Positions 45,481 to 53,153 of a stretch of 64,000 bases of DNA are shown in pieces (within the stretch, counting starts at the first letter, position 1; the number at the start of each line of letters is the position of its first letter). Source of the DNA: VRUE01 sp963742535 (lineage in GTDB: Bacteria > Actinomycetota > Thermoleophilia > Solirubrobacterales > 70-9); contig CAVUMC010000002.1 of NCBI GenBank assembly GCA_963742535.1, forward strand, positions 1,426,001 through 1,490,000, in the 5' to 3' direction. Both the position numbers and the translations under genes were made by a program. The notes under the pieces were generated by a model. It had not been told where the DNA came from. It did no database searches and was given only the letters and a program-made list of their open reading frames with translations.

Positions 45481-46775
45481 CGCGCCTCCGCCTCCCGCCG
45501 CGCCCGGTCTGAGACGAGCAGCAGCAGCGCCAGTAGGACGAAGTTGGCGACGATCGAGCTACCGCCGTAGCTGATGAAAGGCAGGGTGACGCCGGTCAGC
45601 GGGATCACCCTGGTGACGCCACCGATGATCACGAAGGCCTGGATCGCGAAGACCGCGGTCAGCCCGGTGGCGAGCAGCTTCGAGAAACCGTCGTCGGCGA
45701 GCAGGGCGATCTTGAAGCCCCGGGCCGAGAAGAGCAGGTAGGTCGCGACCACTGCGCAGGCGCCGAAGAGGCCGAGCTCGTTGACGATCAGCGAGTAGAT
45801 CGTGTCCGTCTGCGCCGCGGGCAGCAGAGCACTGTCGGTGCCGGGGATCGTGATCAGCGCCTGTCCAAAGCCCTTGCCGAAGAGGCCGCCGTCGGCCTGG
45901 GCGAAGATCGATTGCAGGATCTGGTAGCCGGTCGTCTGCGGATGCGCGAAGGGGTCGAGCCAGATCTCGACCCGGTCGTGCACGTGGGGCACGGTCGAGG
46001 CGAAAAACCAGGCGCCGACGAGGAACATCGCCATGCCGATGACGACGAAGGAGAAGCGCCCGGTCGCCACGTAGAGCAGGGAGAGAAAGGCAGCGAAGAA
46101 CATCAGCGAGCTGCCCAAGTCGCGGATGAAGACGAGCATGAACATCGAGGCGCCCCAGACGACGAGCATGGGGCCGAAATGCTTGAGCGGCGGCAGAGTG
46201 ACCCCGAGCACCCGGCGCGCACCGACGATCAGCACCTCGCGGTGCTCACGCAGGTAGCTGGCGAGGAAAACGACGAGGCAGATCTTCGAGAACTCGGCCG
46301 GCTGGAAGGCGAGCGGGCCGAGCTTGACGCCGAGGTAGGCGCCGTTGACCTGCTGGCCAATCCCCGGCAGCCGTGGCGCCAGTAGCAGCAGCAGCCCGAC
46401 CCCGGCGATCGTGTACCGGTAGCGCTCGAGCACGTCGTAGTCGCGCAGAAAGTGGATCGTCAGCGCAAAGAGGACAAGGCCGAGCACGAACCAGTTGGCC
46501 TGATCGCGAGCGAGGTCAGCGTCGATCCGGTAGACCATCACCAGACCGAAGGCCATCAGCAGCGCGACCATCGGGAAGAGGTAAGGGTCCGCATTGGGCA
46601 GGCGGATGCGCAGGTAGAAATGAGTGGCGAGGCAGACGGCGAAGAAGTAGGCGCCGTAGATCAGACTCGCGTCGTCGAGTTTCGCGTTCTCCTGGGCGAA
46701 GACGGCGGCAAAGCCAGCGGTGAGGAGCAGCGCCACCGGGACGAGAGCCATCAGCTCCCGGTTGCGCGCGCTCAC
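45477..46775 (-). CDS. rodA: SEDS-family peptidoglycan glycosyltransferase (RodA/FtsW)
   Basis: This is an integral membrane protein of about 432 residues. I use the GTG at 46775; a GTG at 46802 is also open. SEDS motifs include LMAFGLVMVYRIDADLARDQ, GVKLGPLAFQPAEFSKICLV (conserved GxQPxE-type region), SLMFFAAFLSLLYVATGRFS, FAQADGGLFGKGFGQALITI and RVIPLTGVTLPFISYGGSS, the catalytic-loop and ending signatures. It polymerises glycan strands from lipid II with the adjacent class B PBP. The assignment between RodA and FtsW roles rests on cluster position and is not certain. Confidence 0.92.
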   Translation of the reverse strand: MSARNRELMALVPVALLLTAGFAAVFAQENAKLDDASLIYGAYFFAVCLATHFYLRIRLPNADPYLFPMVALLMAFGLVMVYRIDADLARDQANWFVLGLVLFALTIHFLRDYDVLERYRYTIAGVGLLLLLAPRLPGIGQQVNGAYLGVKLGPLAFQPAEFSKICLVVFLASYLREHREVLIVGARRVLGVTLPPLKHFGPMLVVWGASMFMLVFIRDLGSSLMFFAAFLSLLYVATGRFSFVVIGMAMFLVGAWFFASTVPHVHDRVEIWLDPFAHPQTTGYQILQSIFAQADGGLFGKGFGQALITIPGTDSALLPAAQTDTIYSLIVNELGLFGACAVVATYLLFSARGFKIALLADDGFSKLLATGLTAVFAIQAFVIIGGVTRVIPLTGVTLPFISYGGSSIVANFVLLALLLLVSDRARREAEAR

Positions 46776-46812
46776 AATTCCGCCCGCGTGCTCTGCTCCC
46801 ACACGGACGCGC

Positions 46813-48093
46813 TCATCTCCCCCGGTTGCCTCGCGTCCGTGTTTCCGCGTCCGCCGCGGGCGGGTGTTTGGCGGGATGCGGTTTCTCTTCTTCGGCGGCC
46901 TTTTGTTCTTCTTCGCTCTTCTTCTCGGCGCTCTGTTCGATGTCTTCGATCAGCGAGACGGCGTCCTCGCGGGAGCGCAGGTCGTGGCCGCTGACCGCGT
47001 CCTGGCGCCGTTGCGGCAGCGACGAAGTCTGGACTGGAACGGCGTAGCGCTCTTCGTAGAGCTCGAGGCCGAAGGGGAGTTCGTAGGGCAGGCCGCGGTA
47101 GAGGGCGGCCCGGCCGCCATCGTCGGTGCCGAGGAACCAGACCTGGCGGTTGCCGAACCAAGCGCCAAAGGCGAGCACCGCCAGGACGACCAGGACCGCG
47201 ACAACCTTCAGCGTCCGCTTGAGACCGCGGCGCTCGCCCTTCGCCGCCAGTTGGTCGCGGCGTTCCTTGGCGGCGGCCCCGGCGGCGCGGCGGCGCACCT
47301 CGGTCGCGGTCAAGCCCTGCTCCGCCGCGGTGCTGCCGATCAGGGTCGCGTCCTCGTGGCTCTGGCGGGGAGCGGCGGCATCTTCGAGCTGGAAGGCGAG
47401 CGCGGTGATGTTGTCGCGGCCGCCGGCACGATTGGCTTCGTCGATGAGGGCCCGCACAGCGGCGCTCATCGAGGTGGCGCCGGCGAGGAGCTTGCCGATC
47501 TGCTTTTCGCTCAGCATCGTCGTCAGCCCGTCCGAGCAGATCAGGAAGACGTCGCCGGGGGCAGCCGAGACGGTCTGCACGTCGGGCTCGACCTCGGGCT
47601 CCGGGCCGAGCGCCCGGGTAATGATCGAGCGCTGCGGATGATCCTCCGCCTGGGCATCGGTGAGCTGGCCCTTGCGTCGCATCTCCTCGACCAGCGAGTG
47701 GTCGCGGGTCAGTTGCTCAAGCTTCCCGCCGCGCAAGCGGTAAGCGCGGCTGTCGCCGACGTGGCCGATCGCCACCTCTTCGGCCGTGGCGTCGACGATT
47801 GCCGCGGTCAGCGTCGTACCCATGCCGGCGCGAGAAGGATCGGCCCGCGCCAGTTCGTGAATCTGGCGATTGGCGGCGAGGATCGTCTCGCGCAGAACAC
47901 GCTCTGGCGGCCCCTCGGGAAGGTCGACGTCGAAGGCGTCGGCGGCGGTTTTGGAAGCCACCTCTCCCGCCTGGGCGCCGCCCATGCCGTCGGCGACGAC
48001 GAAAATCGGCGCCCGCACGAAGAAGGAATCCTCGTTGGCGTTGCGCTGCCGCCCGGTATCGGTGCGGAAGGCCTGGTCCTCGATTCGCAGCAC
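46813..48093 (-). CDS. pstP: PP2C-family Ser/Thr protein phosphatase
   Basis: This 426-residue protein reverses phosphorylation by the PknB-type kinases. The catalytic domain (about 1-235) holds all metal-site motifs: RQRNANEDSFFV, FVVADGMGGAQAGEVAS, AIGHVGDSRAYRLRGGKLEQ, DVFLICSDGLTTMLSEKQ and RAGGRDNITALAFQLE. A positively flanked helix (TLKVVAVLVVLAVLAFGAWF) follows, then an extracytoplasmic part (NRQVWFLGTDDGGRAALYRG) and a Glu/Lys-rich tail. This is the standard actinobacterial PstP layout. It lies 3 bases after fhaB. Confidence 0.94.
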   Translation of the reverse strand: MLRIEDQAFRTDTGRQRNANEDSFFVRAPIFVVADGMGGAQAGEVASKTAADAFDVDLPEGPPERVLRETILAANRQIHELARADPSRAGMGTTLTAAIVDATAEEVAIGHVGDSRAYRLRGGKLEQLTRDHSLVEEMRRKGQLTDAQAEDHPQRSIITRALGPEPEVEPDVQTVSAAPGDVFLICSDGLTTMLSEKQIGKLLAGATSMSAAVRALIDEANRAGGRDNITALAFQLEDAAAPRQSHEDATLIGSTAAEQGLTATEVRRRAAGAAAKERRDQLAAKGERRGLKRTLKVVAVLVVLAVLAFGAWFGNRQVWFLGTDDGGRAALYRGLPYELPFGLELYEERYAVPVQTSSLPQRRQDAVSGHDLRSREDAVSLIEDIEQSAEKKSEEEQKAAEEEKPHPAKHPPAADAETRTRGNRGR

Positions 48094-48096
48094 CGC

Positions 48097-48573
48097 TTAA
48101 CCGCCTGCCTCGTAGCGGAACTTGGTGTCGCCGATCCGCACGACGTCGCCGTCGATCAGCTCCGCCTCCCCGTTCAGGGTCGCGTCATTGAGCAGGGTGC
48201 CGTTGGTCGAGTTCATGTCCTCGAGGTAGGTGTGTCCATCGCGGCTGAAGATCCTGGCGTGCACGCCGGAGGCGTAGCGGTCCTCGATCCGCACGTCGGC
48301 CTCGGCCGAGCGGCCGATCGAAAGGCCGCCGATCAGGTCGAAGCGTTCCCCCGCCTTGAGGCCGCCGCCGCGCTCGGCGACCAGCCAGGAATCGGTCGCA
48401 CTCACCTGAGGCGCCATGCCAACCGGGGCCTGGTGGAAACCAGTGGCATCCGGGGCAGGCGAAGTGGTGCGGCGCAGGTCCTTGAGCGCGCTGCGGGAGA
48501 TCCAGAGCAGGAAGAGGTAAAGGACGGCGAGGAAGCCGAACTTGAGGGCGACGGAGATGGGCTCGTAGTCCAC
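48097..48573 (-). CDS. fhaB: FHA-domain protein with N-terminal membrane helix (FhaB/FipA-like)
   Basis: This 158-residue protein has a GTG start. The N-terminus is one helix (SVALKFGFLAVLYLFLLWIS), then a linker and an FHA phosphothreonine-binding domain (residues 80-155): GGLSIGRSAEADVRIEDRYA, GVHARIFSRDGHTYLEDMNS and TNGTLLNDATLNGEAELIDG. Conserved phospho-binding residues Gly-Arg, Ser, His and the NSTNG motif are visible. In related actinobacteria it couples kinase signalling to cell-wall synthesis. It is encoded between fhaA and pstP, 11 bases after fhaA. Confidence 0.92.
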   Translation of the reverse strand: MDYEPISVALKFGFLAVLYLFLLWISRSALKDLRRTTSPAPDATGFHQAPVGMAPQVSATDSWLVAERGGGLKAGERFDLIGGLSIGRSAEADVRIEDRYASGVHARIFSRDGHTYLEDMNSTNGTLLNDATLNGEAELIDGDVVRIGDTKFRYEAGG

Positions 48574-48584
48574 GGGCGGGGTGC

Positions 48585-49356
48585 TTATTGCTCGACGTCG
48601 AAGAGGAAGGTCGTCGTGCCGATGGTCACCTGGTCACCGGGCGCCGAGACGTGAGGAGGTGACACGCCGCCCGTTTACCTTGATGCCGTTGGTCGAGCCG
48701 AGGTCGGCGATCGTCCAATCGCCGTTCTGGGCGCGCCGCAGCTCGGCATGGCGACGCGAGACGTTGGGATCGCTGAGCACGCACTCGACTTCCTTCGAGC
48801 GCCCGATCGTCGCCCGCGGTCCTTCGAGCACGTAGCGACGGTCGTCGAGGGCAACAATCGCGCGGGTCGCGACCGCGGCTTCGGCCGGCGCCGCGGGCTC
48901 GGGGTCCGGCGCGCTCTCTTTGACTGCCGAGTAGACCATCGTGTGGCCCTCTTCGCCCTGGCTCGCCGCCTCGCCCTCGCGGGCCGGCGGCTTGACCAAC
49001 CTGGTCTGGATCCCGAACTCGCCGAGGCGCAAGCGCTCGTCAGTCTTGAACTCGACCGCGGGCCTGGTCAGCAGGTCATAGCTACGACGGCGGGCGTGCT
49101 CGAGCAGGTAGCCGGACAGCTCCTGCTCCAATGAGCGCTCATAGCCTTCGAGCTTGACCCGGTCGCGGCTGGAGAGGAAGACCGTGTACTCGTTGGGCAC
49201 GTAGACGCGGGCGACGCCGGCGGTCTTGTGGGCGTCCATCTCCTTAGCCAGCTTGCGGGCCAGCTCCACCGGCTGCACCTCGGAGCTGAAGGCACGGCTG
49301 AAGACGCCCTCGACCAGGCCTTCGATACGACTCTCGAGGTTACGTAGAACGCTGAT
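48585..49356 (-). CDS. fhaA: FhaA-like protein (DUF3662 plus FHA), unusual ATC start and C-terminal frameshift
   Basis: The N-terminal DUF3662 domain (SVLRNLESRIEGLVEGVFSR, VQPVELARKLAKEMDAHKTA, VYVPNEYTVFLSSRD) is joined by a flexible Glu/Pro/Ala linker to an FHA domain (ATIGRSKEVECVLSDPNVSR, RHAELRRAQNGDW, DLGSTNGIKVNGRRV). The family N-terminus begins at an ATC codon at 49356, 7 bases after a strong AAAGGAG. No ATG, GTG or TTG is available upstream of codon 27 (GTG at 49278). At about 48660 the frame breaks; the repaired end is GDQVTIGTTTFLFDVEQ, stopping at 48585. It is the first gene of the wall-growth cluster. Confidence 0.85.
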
Positions 49357-49406
49357 CGCTTGGCTCCTTTCGCGGACGCGTCAGCCGTCCACAGGGAAGG
49401 GAAATC

Positions 49407-50402
49407 CTACGGGAGTAGGACGCCGTGACCGACGGCGAGCCAGGCTCCCAGGGCGGCGGCAAGTGCGAGGGCGGCGGCGCGCAGCGGAATCGAGCGCTCC
49501 ATACGCGGGGGGTGCTCGGCGAGACCGTCCAGCGCGCCCTCGATCTCGCCGCCCAGATCCTCCAGCGACGGCCGTCGATCGGGGCGTGGCTGCAGGCAGG
49601 CGTCGACCGTGTCGGAGAGCTCGCGCGGGAGGTCGGGGCGGAGCCGACGCAGTGGACGCATGCGCCCGCCGATCGCTCGCGCGGTGGCGGCGGGGGTCGC
49701 GCGGCGGGTCGGGTGCTCACCGCTCCAGCTCTCGTAGAGCAACAGCGCCAGCGAGTAGACGTCGGCGGCGGGGCCGACGCTGCGCCCTTCAGCCTGCTCG
49801 GGCGCCATGTAGGCGAGGGTGCCGACGACATCACCGGGGGCGGTCAGAGCTGCCGCGTCGGTGAGGCGGGCGACGCCGAAGTCCATCAGCTTGGCGCAGG
49901 GCTCCCCCTCATCGGTGACCAGGACATTCTGCGGCTTGATGTCGCGGTGGACGACGGCCCGATCGTGGGCGTGATCGAGCGCCTCGCAGAGATCGGCGCC
50001 GATCTCGCCGATCTCGCGATCGCTGAGCGTGCCGTCGCGGTTGCGCTGGGCCAGGGTGGCGCCATCGACGAGCTCAGTGACGAGCAACGCGTTGCCATCC
50101 TCCTCCCCCATCTCATAGAGGGTGACGATGCCCGGATGGTTGAGCCGCGCCGCGGCCTGGGCCTCGCGCAGTACCCGATCCGAGCCCGGCCCCGAAGCCG
50201 ACTCAATCGCCTTGACCGCGACCGAGCGCTCGAGGCGGCCATCCCAGGCCTCGTAGACCGTGCCGAAGCCGCCGCTGCCGATGCGGCGCTCGATCAGGAA
50301 GCGGTTGAGTACGAGCGAACCGACCAATGCACTCTGCGGCTTCGCCGCGAATCCGCTTCCTCCTGCGACATACTCCCTGCTTCTTGGAGGATTTTTCCGC
50401 AT
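49407..50402 (-). CDS. Ser/Thr protein kinase with short C-terminal membrane anchor
   Basis: This protein has 331 residues. The kinase domain starts NRFLIERRIGSGGFGTVYEA, continues VAVKAIESASG (catalytic Lys), AVVHRDIKPQNVLVTDEG, KLMDFGVARLTD and GTLAYMAPEQAEG, and ends with a compact C-lobe of RRLRPDLPRELSDTVDACLQ. A C-terminal hydrophobic segment (RAAALALAAALGAWLAVGHG) ends the protein, so no sensor domain lies outside. The start is uncertain; residues 1-26 may be untranslated. It is the third Hanks-type kinase in 12 kb and lies upstream of fhaA on the same strand, 50 bases away. Confidence 0.88.
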   Translation of the reverse strand: MRKNPPRSREYVAGGSGFAAKPQSALVGSLVLNRFLIERRIGSGGFGTVYEAWDGRLERSVAVKAIESASGPGSDRVLREAQAAARLNHPGIVTLYEMGEEDGNALLVTELVDGATLAQRNRDGTLSDREIGEIGADLCEALDHAHDRAVVHRDIKPQNVLVTDEGEPCAKLMDFGVARLTDAAALTAPGDVVGTLAYMAPEQAEGRSVGPAADVYSLALLLYESWSGEHPTRRATPAATARAIGGRMRPLRRLRPDLPRELSDTVDACLQPRPDRRPSLEDLGGEIEGALDGLAEHPPRMERSIPLRAAALALAAALGAWLAVGHGVLLP

Positions 50403-50455
50403 CCACGCCGGGACGGCGATCGCGGCCTAGCCGTCGCCCTCAGCGCCAACAGATC

Positions 50456-51424
50456 ATGCTGCGGCGCGGCCTAGCGCTCGGCGGTGGCCTGCTGCTGCTG
50501 ATCTTGATCGTGCTCGGAGTGAAGGGGTGTCTCGACGCGCGTAAGAACCGCGCGCTCAGTGACTACGCCGGCAATGTGACCCAGATCGTCGAAGAGACCG
50601 ACCAGACCAGCAAGAGCTTCTTCGAAAAGCTCGAAGATCCAGGTGGCCTCTCGGTGACCGAATTCATCAACCAGGTCAGCACCGATCGCAGCGCCATGGA
50701 CAGCTACGCCAGCCGGGTCGATGGGCTCGACACGCCGGGCGACATGAGCCACGCCCAGAACGCGCTCGAGCTGACCTATGAGCTGCGCGCCAACGCGATG
50801 AACGAAATCGCGGAAAAGATGAGCACGGCGCTGGGTGATGTCGGTTCTGAGCAGGCAATGAAGAGCATTTCGCTGCAGATGCGCAAGCTGCTCGCCGCCG
50901 ATTCGCTCTACGCCGCGGTCGTGCGCCCGGAGATCAACGGGGTTCTCGCCGCCAACGGGATCAATGGCTCCGACGTGCCAAAAAGCGTCTTCCTGCCCGA
51001 CGAAACCAAATGGCTCGATGATTCCGAAGTCAGCTCGGCGCTGGGCTCGGTCAGCGGCGCCAGCAGCGGCTCGGCTTCCGGGCTGCACGGCCTCGGGCTG
51101 CTTGGCACCAGCGTCAACGGCACCGAACTCTCGCCCGAAGTGACCACCTCGGTCTCCAGCGAAGGCACGCCCGAAGTCGAAGTGACGATCGAAAACCAGG
51201 GCGAATCGACCGAGAACGGGATCGACGTCTCAGTCAGCGTCAGCGGTGGCTCGACCCTTTCGGGCACGATCGACAGCATCGGCGTCGGCGAAGAATCCAG
51301 TGTCTCGATTCCGCTGACGCCGGCGCCAAGCGGCGAAGTGACGCTGGAAGTCGAAGTGGCCACAGTACCTGGCGAGCAGGTGTCCGAAAACAACGAAGCC
51401 AGCTACAGCGTCGCCTTCGAATAG
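50456..51424 (+). CDS. Membrane-anchored extracytoplasmic protein with CARDB-like domain
   Basis: About 322 residues from ATG 50456 (MLRRGLALGGGLLLLILIVL, a single signal-anchor helix). The open frame extends to 50327, and a TTG at 50384 would add a basic cytoplasmic stretch (RRSRPSRRPQRQQ) that looks genuine. The exported part is helical (IVEETDQTSKSFFEKLEDPG to LLAADSLYAAVVRPEINGVL). It ends in a beta-rich CARDB/NEW3-type domain (VEVTIENQGESTENGIDVSV to EVATVPGEQVSENNEASYSV). No enzyme motif is seen. It diverges from the kinase gene, the two starts possibly overlapping, hinting at shared control. Confidence 0.75.
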   Translation: MLRRGLALGGGLLLLILIVLGVKGCLDARKNRALSDYAGNVTQIVEETDQTSKSFFEKLEDPGGLSVTEFINQVSTDRSAMDSYASRVDGLDTPGDMSHAQNALELTYELRANAMNEIAEKMSTALGDVGSEQAMKSISLQMRKLLAADSLYAAVVRPEINGVLAANGINGSDVPKSVFLPDETKWLDDSEVSSALGSVSGASSGSASGLHGLGLLGTSVNGTELSPEVTTSVSSEGTPEVEVTIENQGESTENGIDVSVSVSGGSTLSGTIDSIGVGEESSVSIPLTPAPSGEVTLEVEVATVPGEQVSENNEASYSVAFE

Positions 51425-51449
51425 GGCGCGCGGGAGCGGGGGCGCAGCG

Positions 51450-52295
51450 GTGCGGATCGCCTATCTGGGACCGGCCGGGACCTTCACCGAGGACGCCCTG
51501 AAGGAGGCGCTCGAACCGGGCGCTGAGTGCGAGCCGCTGCGCACGGCAACGATCCGCGAGGCGATCCTCGCGGTCGAACGCGGCGAGGTAGAGCGGGCGC
51601 TGGTCCCCATCGAGAACTCGATCGAGGGCTCGGTGCGAACAACCCTGGACACCCTCGCCTTCGATGCACCCGAGGTCGCCATTGTCGGCGAGCACGACTT
51701 CGCCGTGCATCCCTACCTGATAGCCGAACGGCCGATCGAGTTGAGCGAGATCAAGGCGGTGCTCTCTCATCCCCAGCCCCTCGCCCAGTGCGCCCGCTTC
51801 CTCCGCGAGAAGCTTCCCCAGGCGGAACCCGTCACCGCCAGCAGTACGGCCGAAGCGGTGCGATTGGTCTGCGAGTCGCAGCAGTCCTACGAGTCCTACG
51901 CTGCGATTGGCGCCCGCGCGGCGGCGGAGATCTACGGCGGGCAGGTCGTCGCCGAGGGCATCGAGGACGAGGCCAACAACGTCACCCGCTTCGTCTGGCT
52001 CGCCCCCAGCGGCGCCGAGCCTGGTCACGGCGAAGCCTGGAAGACGTCCCTCGTCTTCTCCGAGCTCGGCGAAGACCACCCAGGGGCGTTGGTCGAGGCG
52101 CTGCAGGAGTTTTCCGGGCGCGCAGTCAACCTGAGCCGCATCGAGTCGCGCCCTCTGCGACGGGAACTGGGGCGCTACATGTTCTTCTGCGACCTCGAGG
52201 GAGCGCTCTCTGAGCCCCCCGTGTCGGAGGCCGTGGAGGCGCTGCGCGGCAAGGCCGAATCGGTCCGAATTCTTGGTTCATATCCGACGCGGTAG
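51450..52295 (+). CDS. pheA: Prephenate dehydratase
   Basis: This 281-residue stand-alone prephenate dehydratase, with no chorismate mutase domain, converts prephenate to phenylpyruvate for phenylalanine synthesis. Catalytic domain signatures are IAYLGPAGTFTEDALKEALE, ALVPIENSIEGSVRTTLDTL, VLSHPQPLAQCARFLRE, AAIGARAAAEIYGGQVVAEG and NNVTRFVWLA (the TRF catalytic motif). The C-terminal ACT domain (TSLVFSELGEDHPGALVEAL, VNLSRIESRPLRRELGRYMF) carries the ESRP motif of phenylalanine feedback inhibition. It starts at GTG 51450, 25 bases after the previous gene. Confidence 0.95.
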   Translation: MRIAYLGPAGTFTEDALKEALEPGAECEPLRTATIREAILAVERGEVERALVPIENSIEGSVRTTLDTLAFDAPEVAIVGEHDFAVHPYLIAERPIELSEIKAVLSHPQPLAQCARFLREKLPQAEPVTASSTAEAVRLVCESQQSYESYAAIGARAAAEIYGGQVVAEGIEDEANNVTRFVWLAPSGAEPGHGEAWKTSLVFSELGEDHPGALVEALQEFSGRAVNLSRIESRPLRRELGRYMFFCDLEGALSEPPVSEAVEALRGKAESVRILGSYPTR

Positions 52296-52322
52296 GTCGC
52301 CTGCGTAGAATTCCCGGGCAAC

Positions 52323-52829
52323 ATGGCACGTGTGTTGGTACTTAACGCCACGTATGAGCCAATCAACGTTTGCACGTTGAGACGCGCCGCCGTGCTGTTG
52401 TTGAAGGAAAAGGCCGAGTTGCTGGAGCGCCGTGAGGGCGCGATCCACTCCGAGCACATGACGATGCAGCGCCCGGACGTGATCCGCCTCACCAACTACG
52501 TGCGGATCCCGCGCGAAGCCCACCGTCGCAAGATCACCCGCCGCGCAGTTCTCGCCCGCGACTCCTGGACCTGCCAGTACTGCGGCTGCCGCAAATCAGG
52601 CCTGACCGTCGACCACGTCATCCCCCGCAGCCGCGGCGGCAAGTCCGTATGGGAGAACATCGTGGCCGCCTGCGCGAGCTGCAACCGCCGCAAGGGAAAC
52701 CGCCTCCCGCGCGAGATCCACATGCATCCGAAGAACAAACCGAAGGCGCCGGGTCCGACGGTCTTCATCCAAGTCGCGAGTCCATCCATTCCCCCGGCGT
52801 GGCAGCAGTACCTGCCGGCTGCGGCGTAG
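52323..52829 (+). CDS. HNH endonuclease-domain protein
   Basis: This 168-residue protein has an N-terminal conserved segment (VLVLNATYEPINVCTLRRAA) followed by an HNH zinc-finger nuclease motif. The two CxxC pairs are CQYCGCRKSG and CASCNRRKGN, and the catalytic LTVDHVIPRSRGGKSVWENI lies between them. This small HNH family is widespread in actinobacteria as a chromosomal gene and its biological role is not established. The neighbourhood shows no phage or restriction genes, so a housekeeping or DNA-processing role is likelier than defence. It converges on gyrA across the palindrome at 53039-53153. Confidence 0.88.
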   Translation: MARVLVLNATYEPINVCTLRRAAVLLLKEKAELLERREGAIHSEHMTMQRPDVIRLTNYVRIPREAHRRKITRRAVLARDSWTCQYCGCRKSGLTVDHVIPRSRGGKSVWENIVAACASCNRRKGNRLPREIHMHPKNKPKAPGPTVFIQVASPSIPPAWQQYLPAAA

Positions 52830-53153
52830 GGCGGTAGGTGGGGGTCTCCTAGATCCCATGCACCTTCGCCTTCGGCTGCGATGCAAATCAGTGAGCTGCT
52901 TCGCGGCTTAGAACCCCTCTGCGGAGCCGGGCACATTCCGGGTAGCTCGAGCTCCGACGCAGCGGATCGAGCGGGCCTTGCGTTTGAAGCTTCTCGGGCT
53001 CGTCGCCATTCGCCGAGGGAGAGGCGCGGTGTGAGCTTGGGAGTGGGGTCGGTAGGGGTGGAACGTCTTGTACTTTTTCTGCGGAGGGGCCGGTGGACAG
53101 CCCGCGACTGTCTTCAGAAAAAGTTAAGCGAAACCCCTACCGACCCCACTCCC
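52830..53153. other. 324-base intergenic region downstream of gyrA and the HNH gene
   Basis: Both flanking genes end here. Apart from the palindrome at 53039-53153 I see no gene. A short GCC-TTC-GGC stem (about 52870) could help terminate the HNH transcript. Confidence 0.5.
53039..53153. repeat. Palindrome next to the gyrA stop codon
   Basis: Perfect 21-base outer arms (GGGAGTGGGGTCGGTAGGGGT at 53039-53059 and its complement at 53133-53153) enclose perfect 10-base inner arms (ACTTTTTCTG at 53072-53081 and CAGAAAAAGT at 53115-53124). It abuts the gyrA stop at 53154. It may act as a bidirectional terminator for the converging HNH and gyrA genes, or be a repeat element. Confidence 0.8.

Noticed and set aside
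43471..45570. 699-codon plus-strand open frame
   Set aside because: Antisense to pknB and pbpA, both unambiguous.
46720..48654. 644-codon plus-strand open frame
   Set aside because: Antisense to rodA, pstP and fhaB; no domain seen.
52323..52829. HNH gene as part of a restriction or defence system
   Set aside because: This small HNH family is common as a lone chromosomal gene, and no methylase or partner lies nearby.
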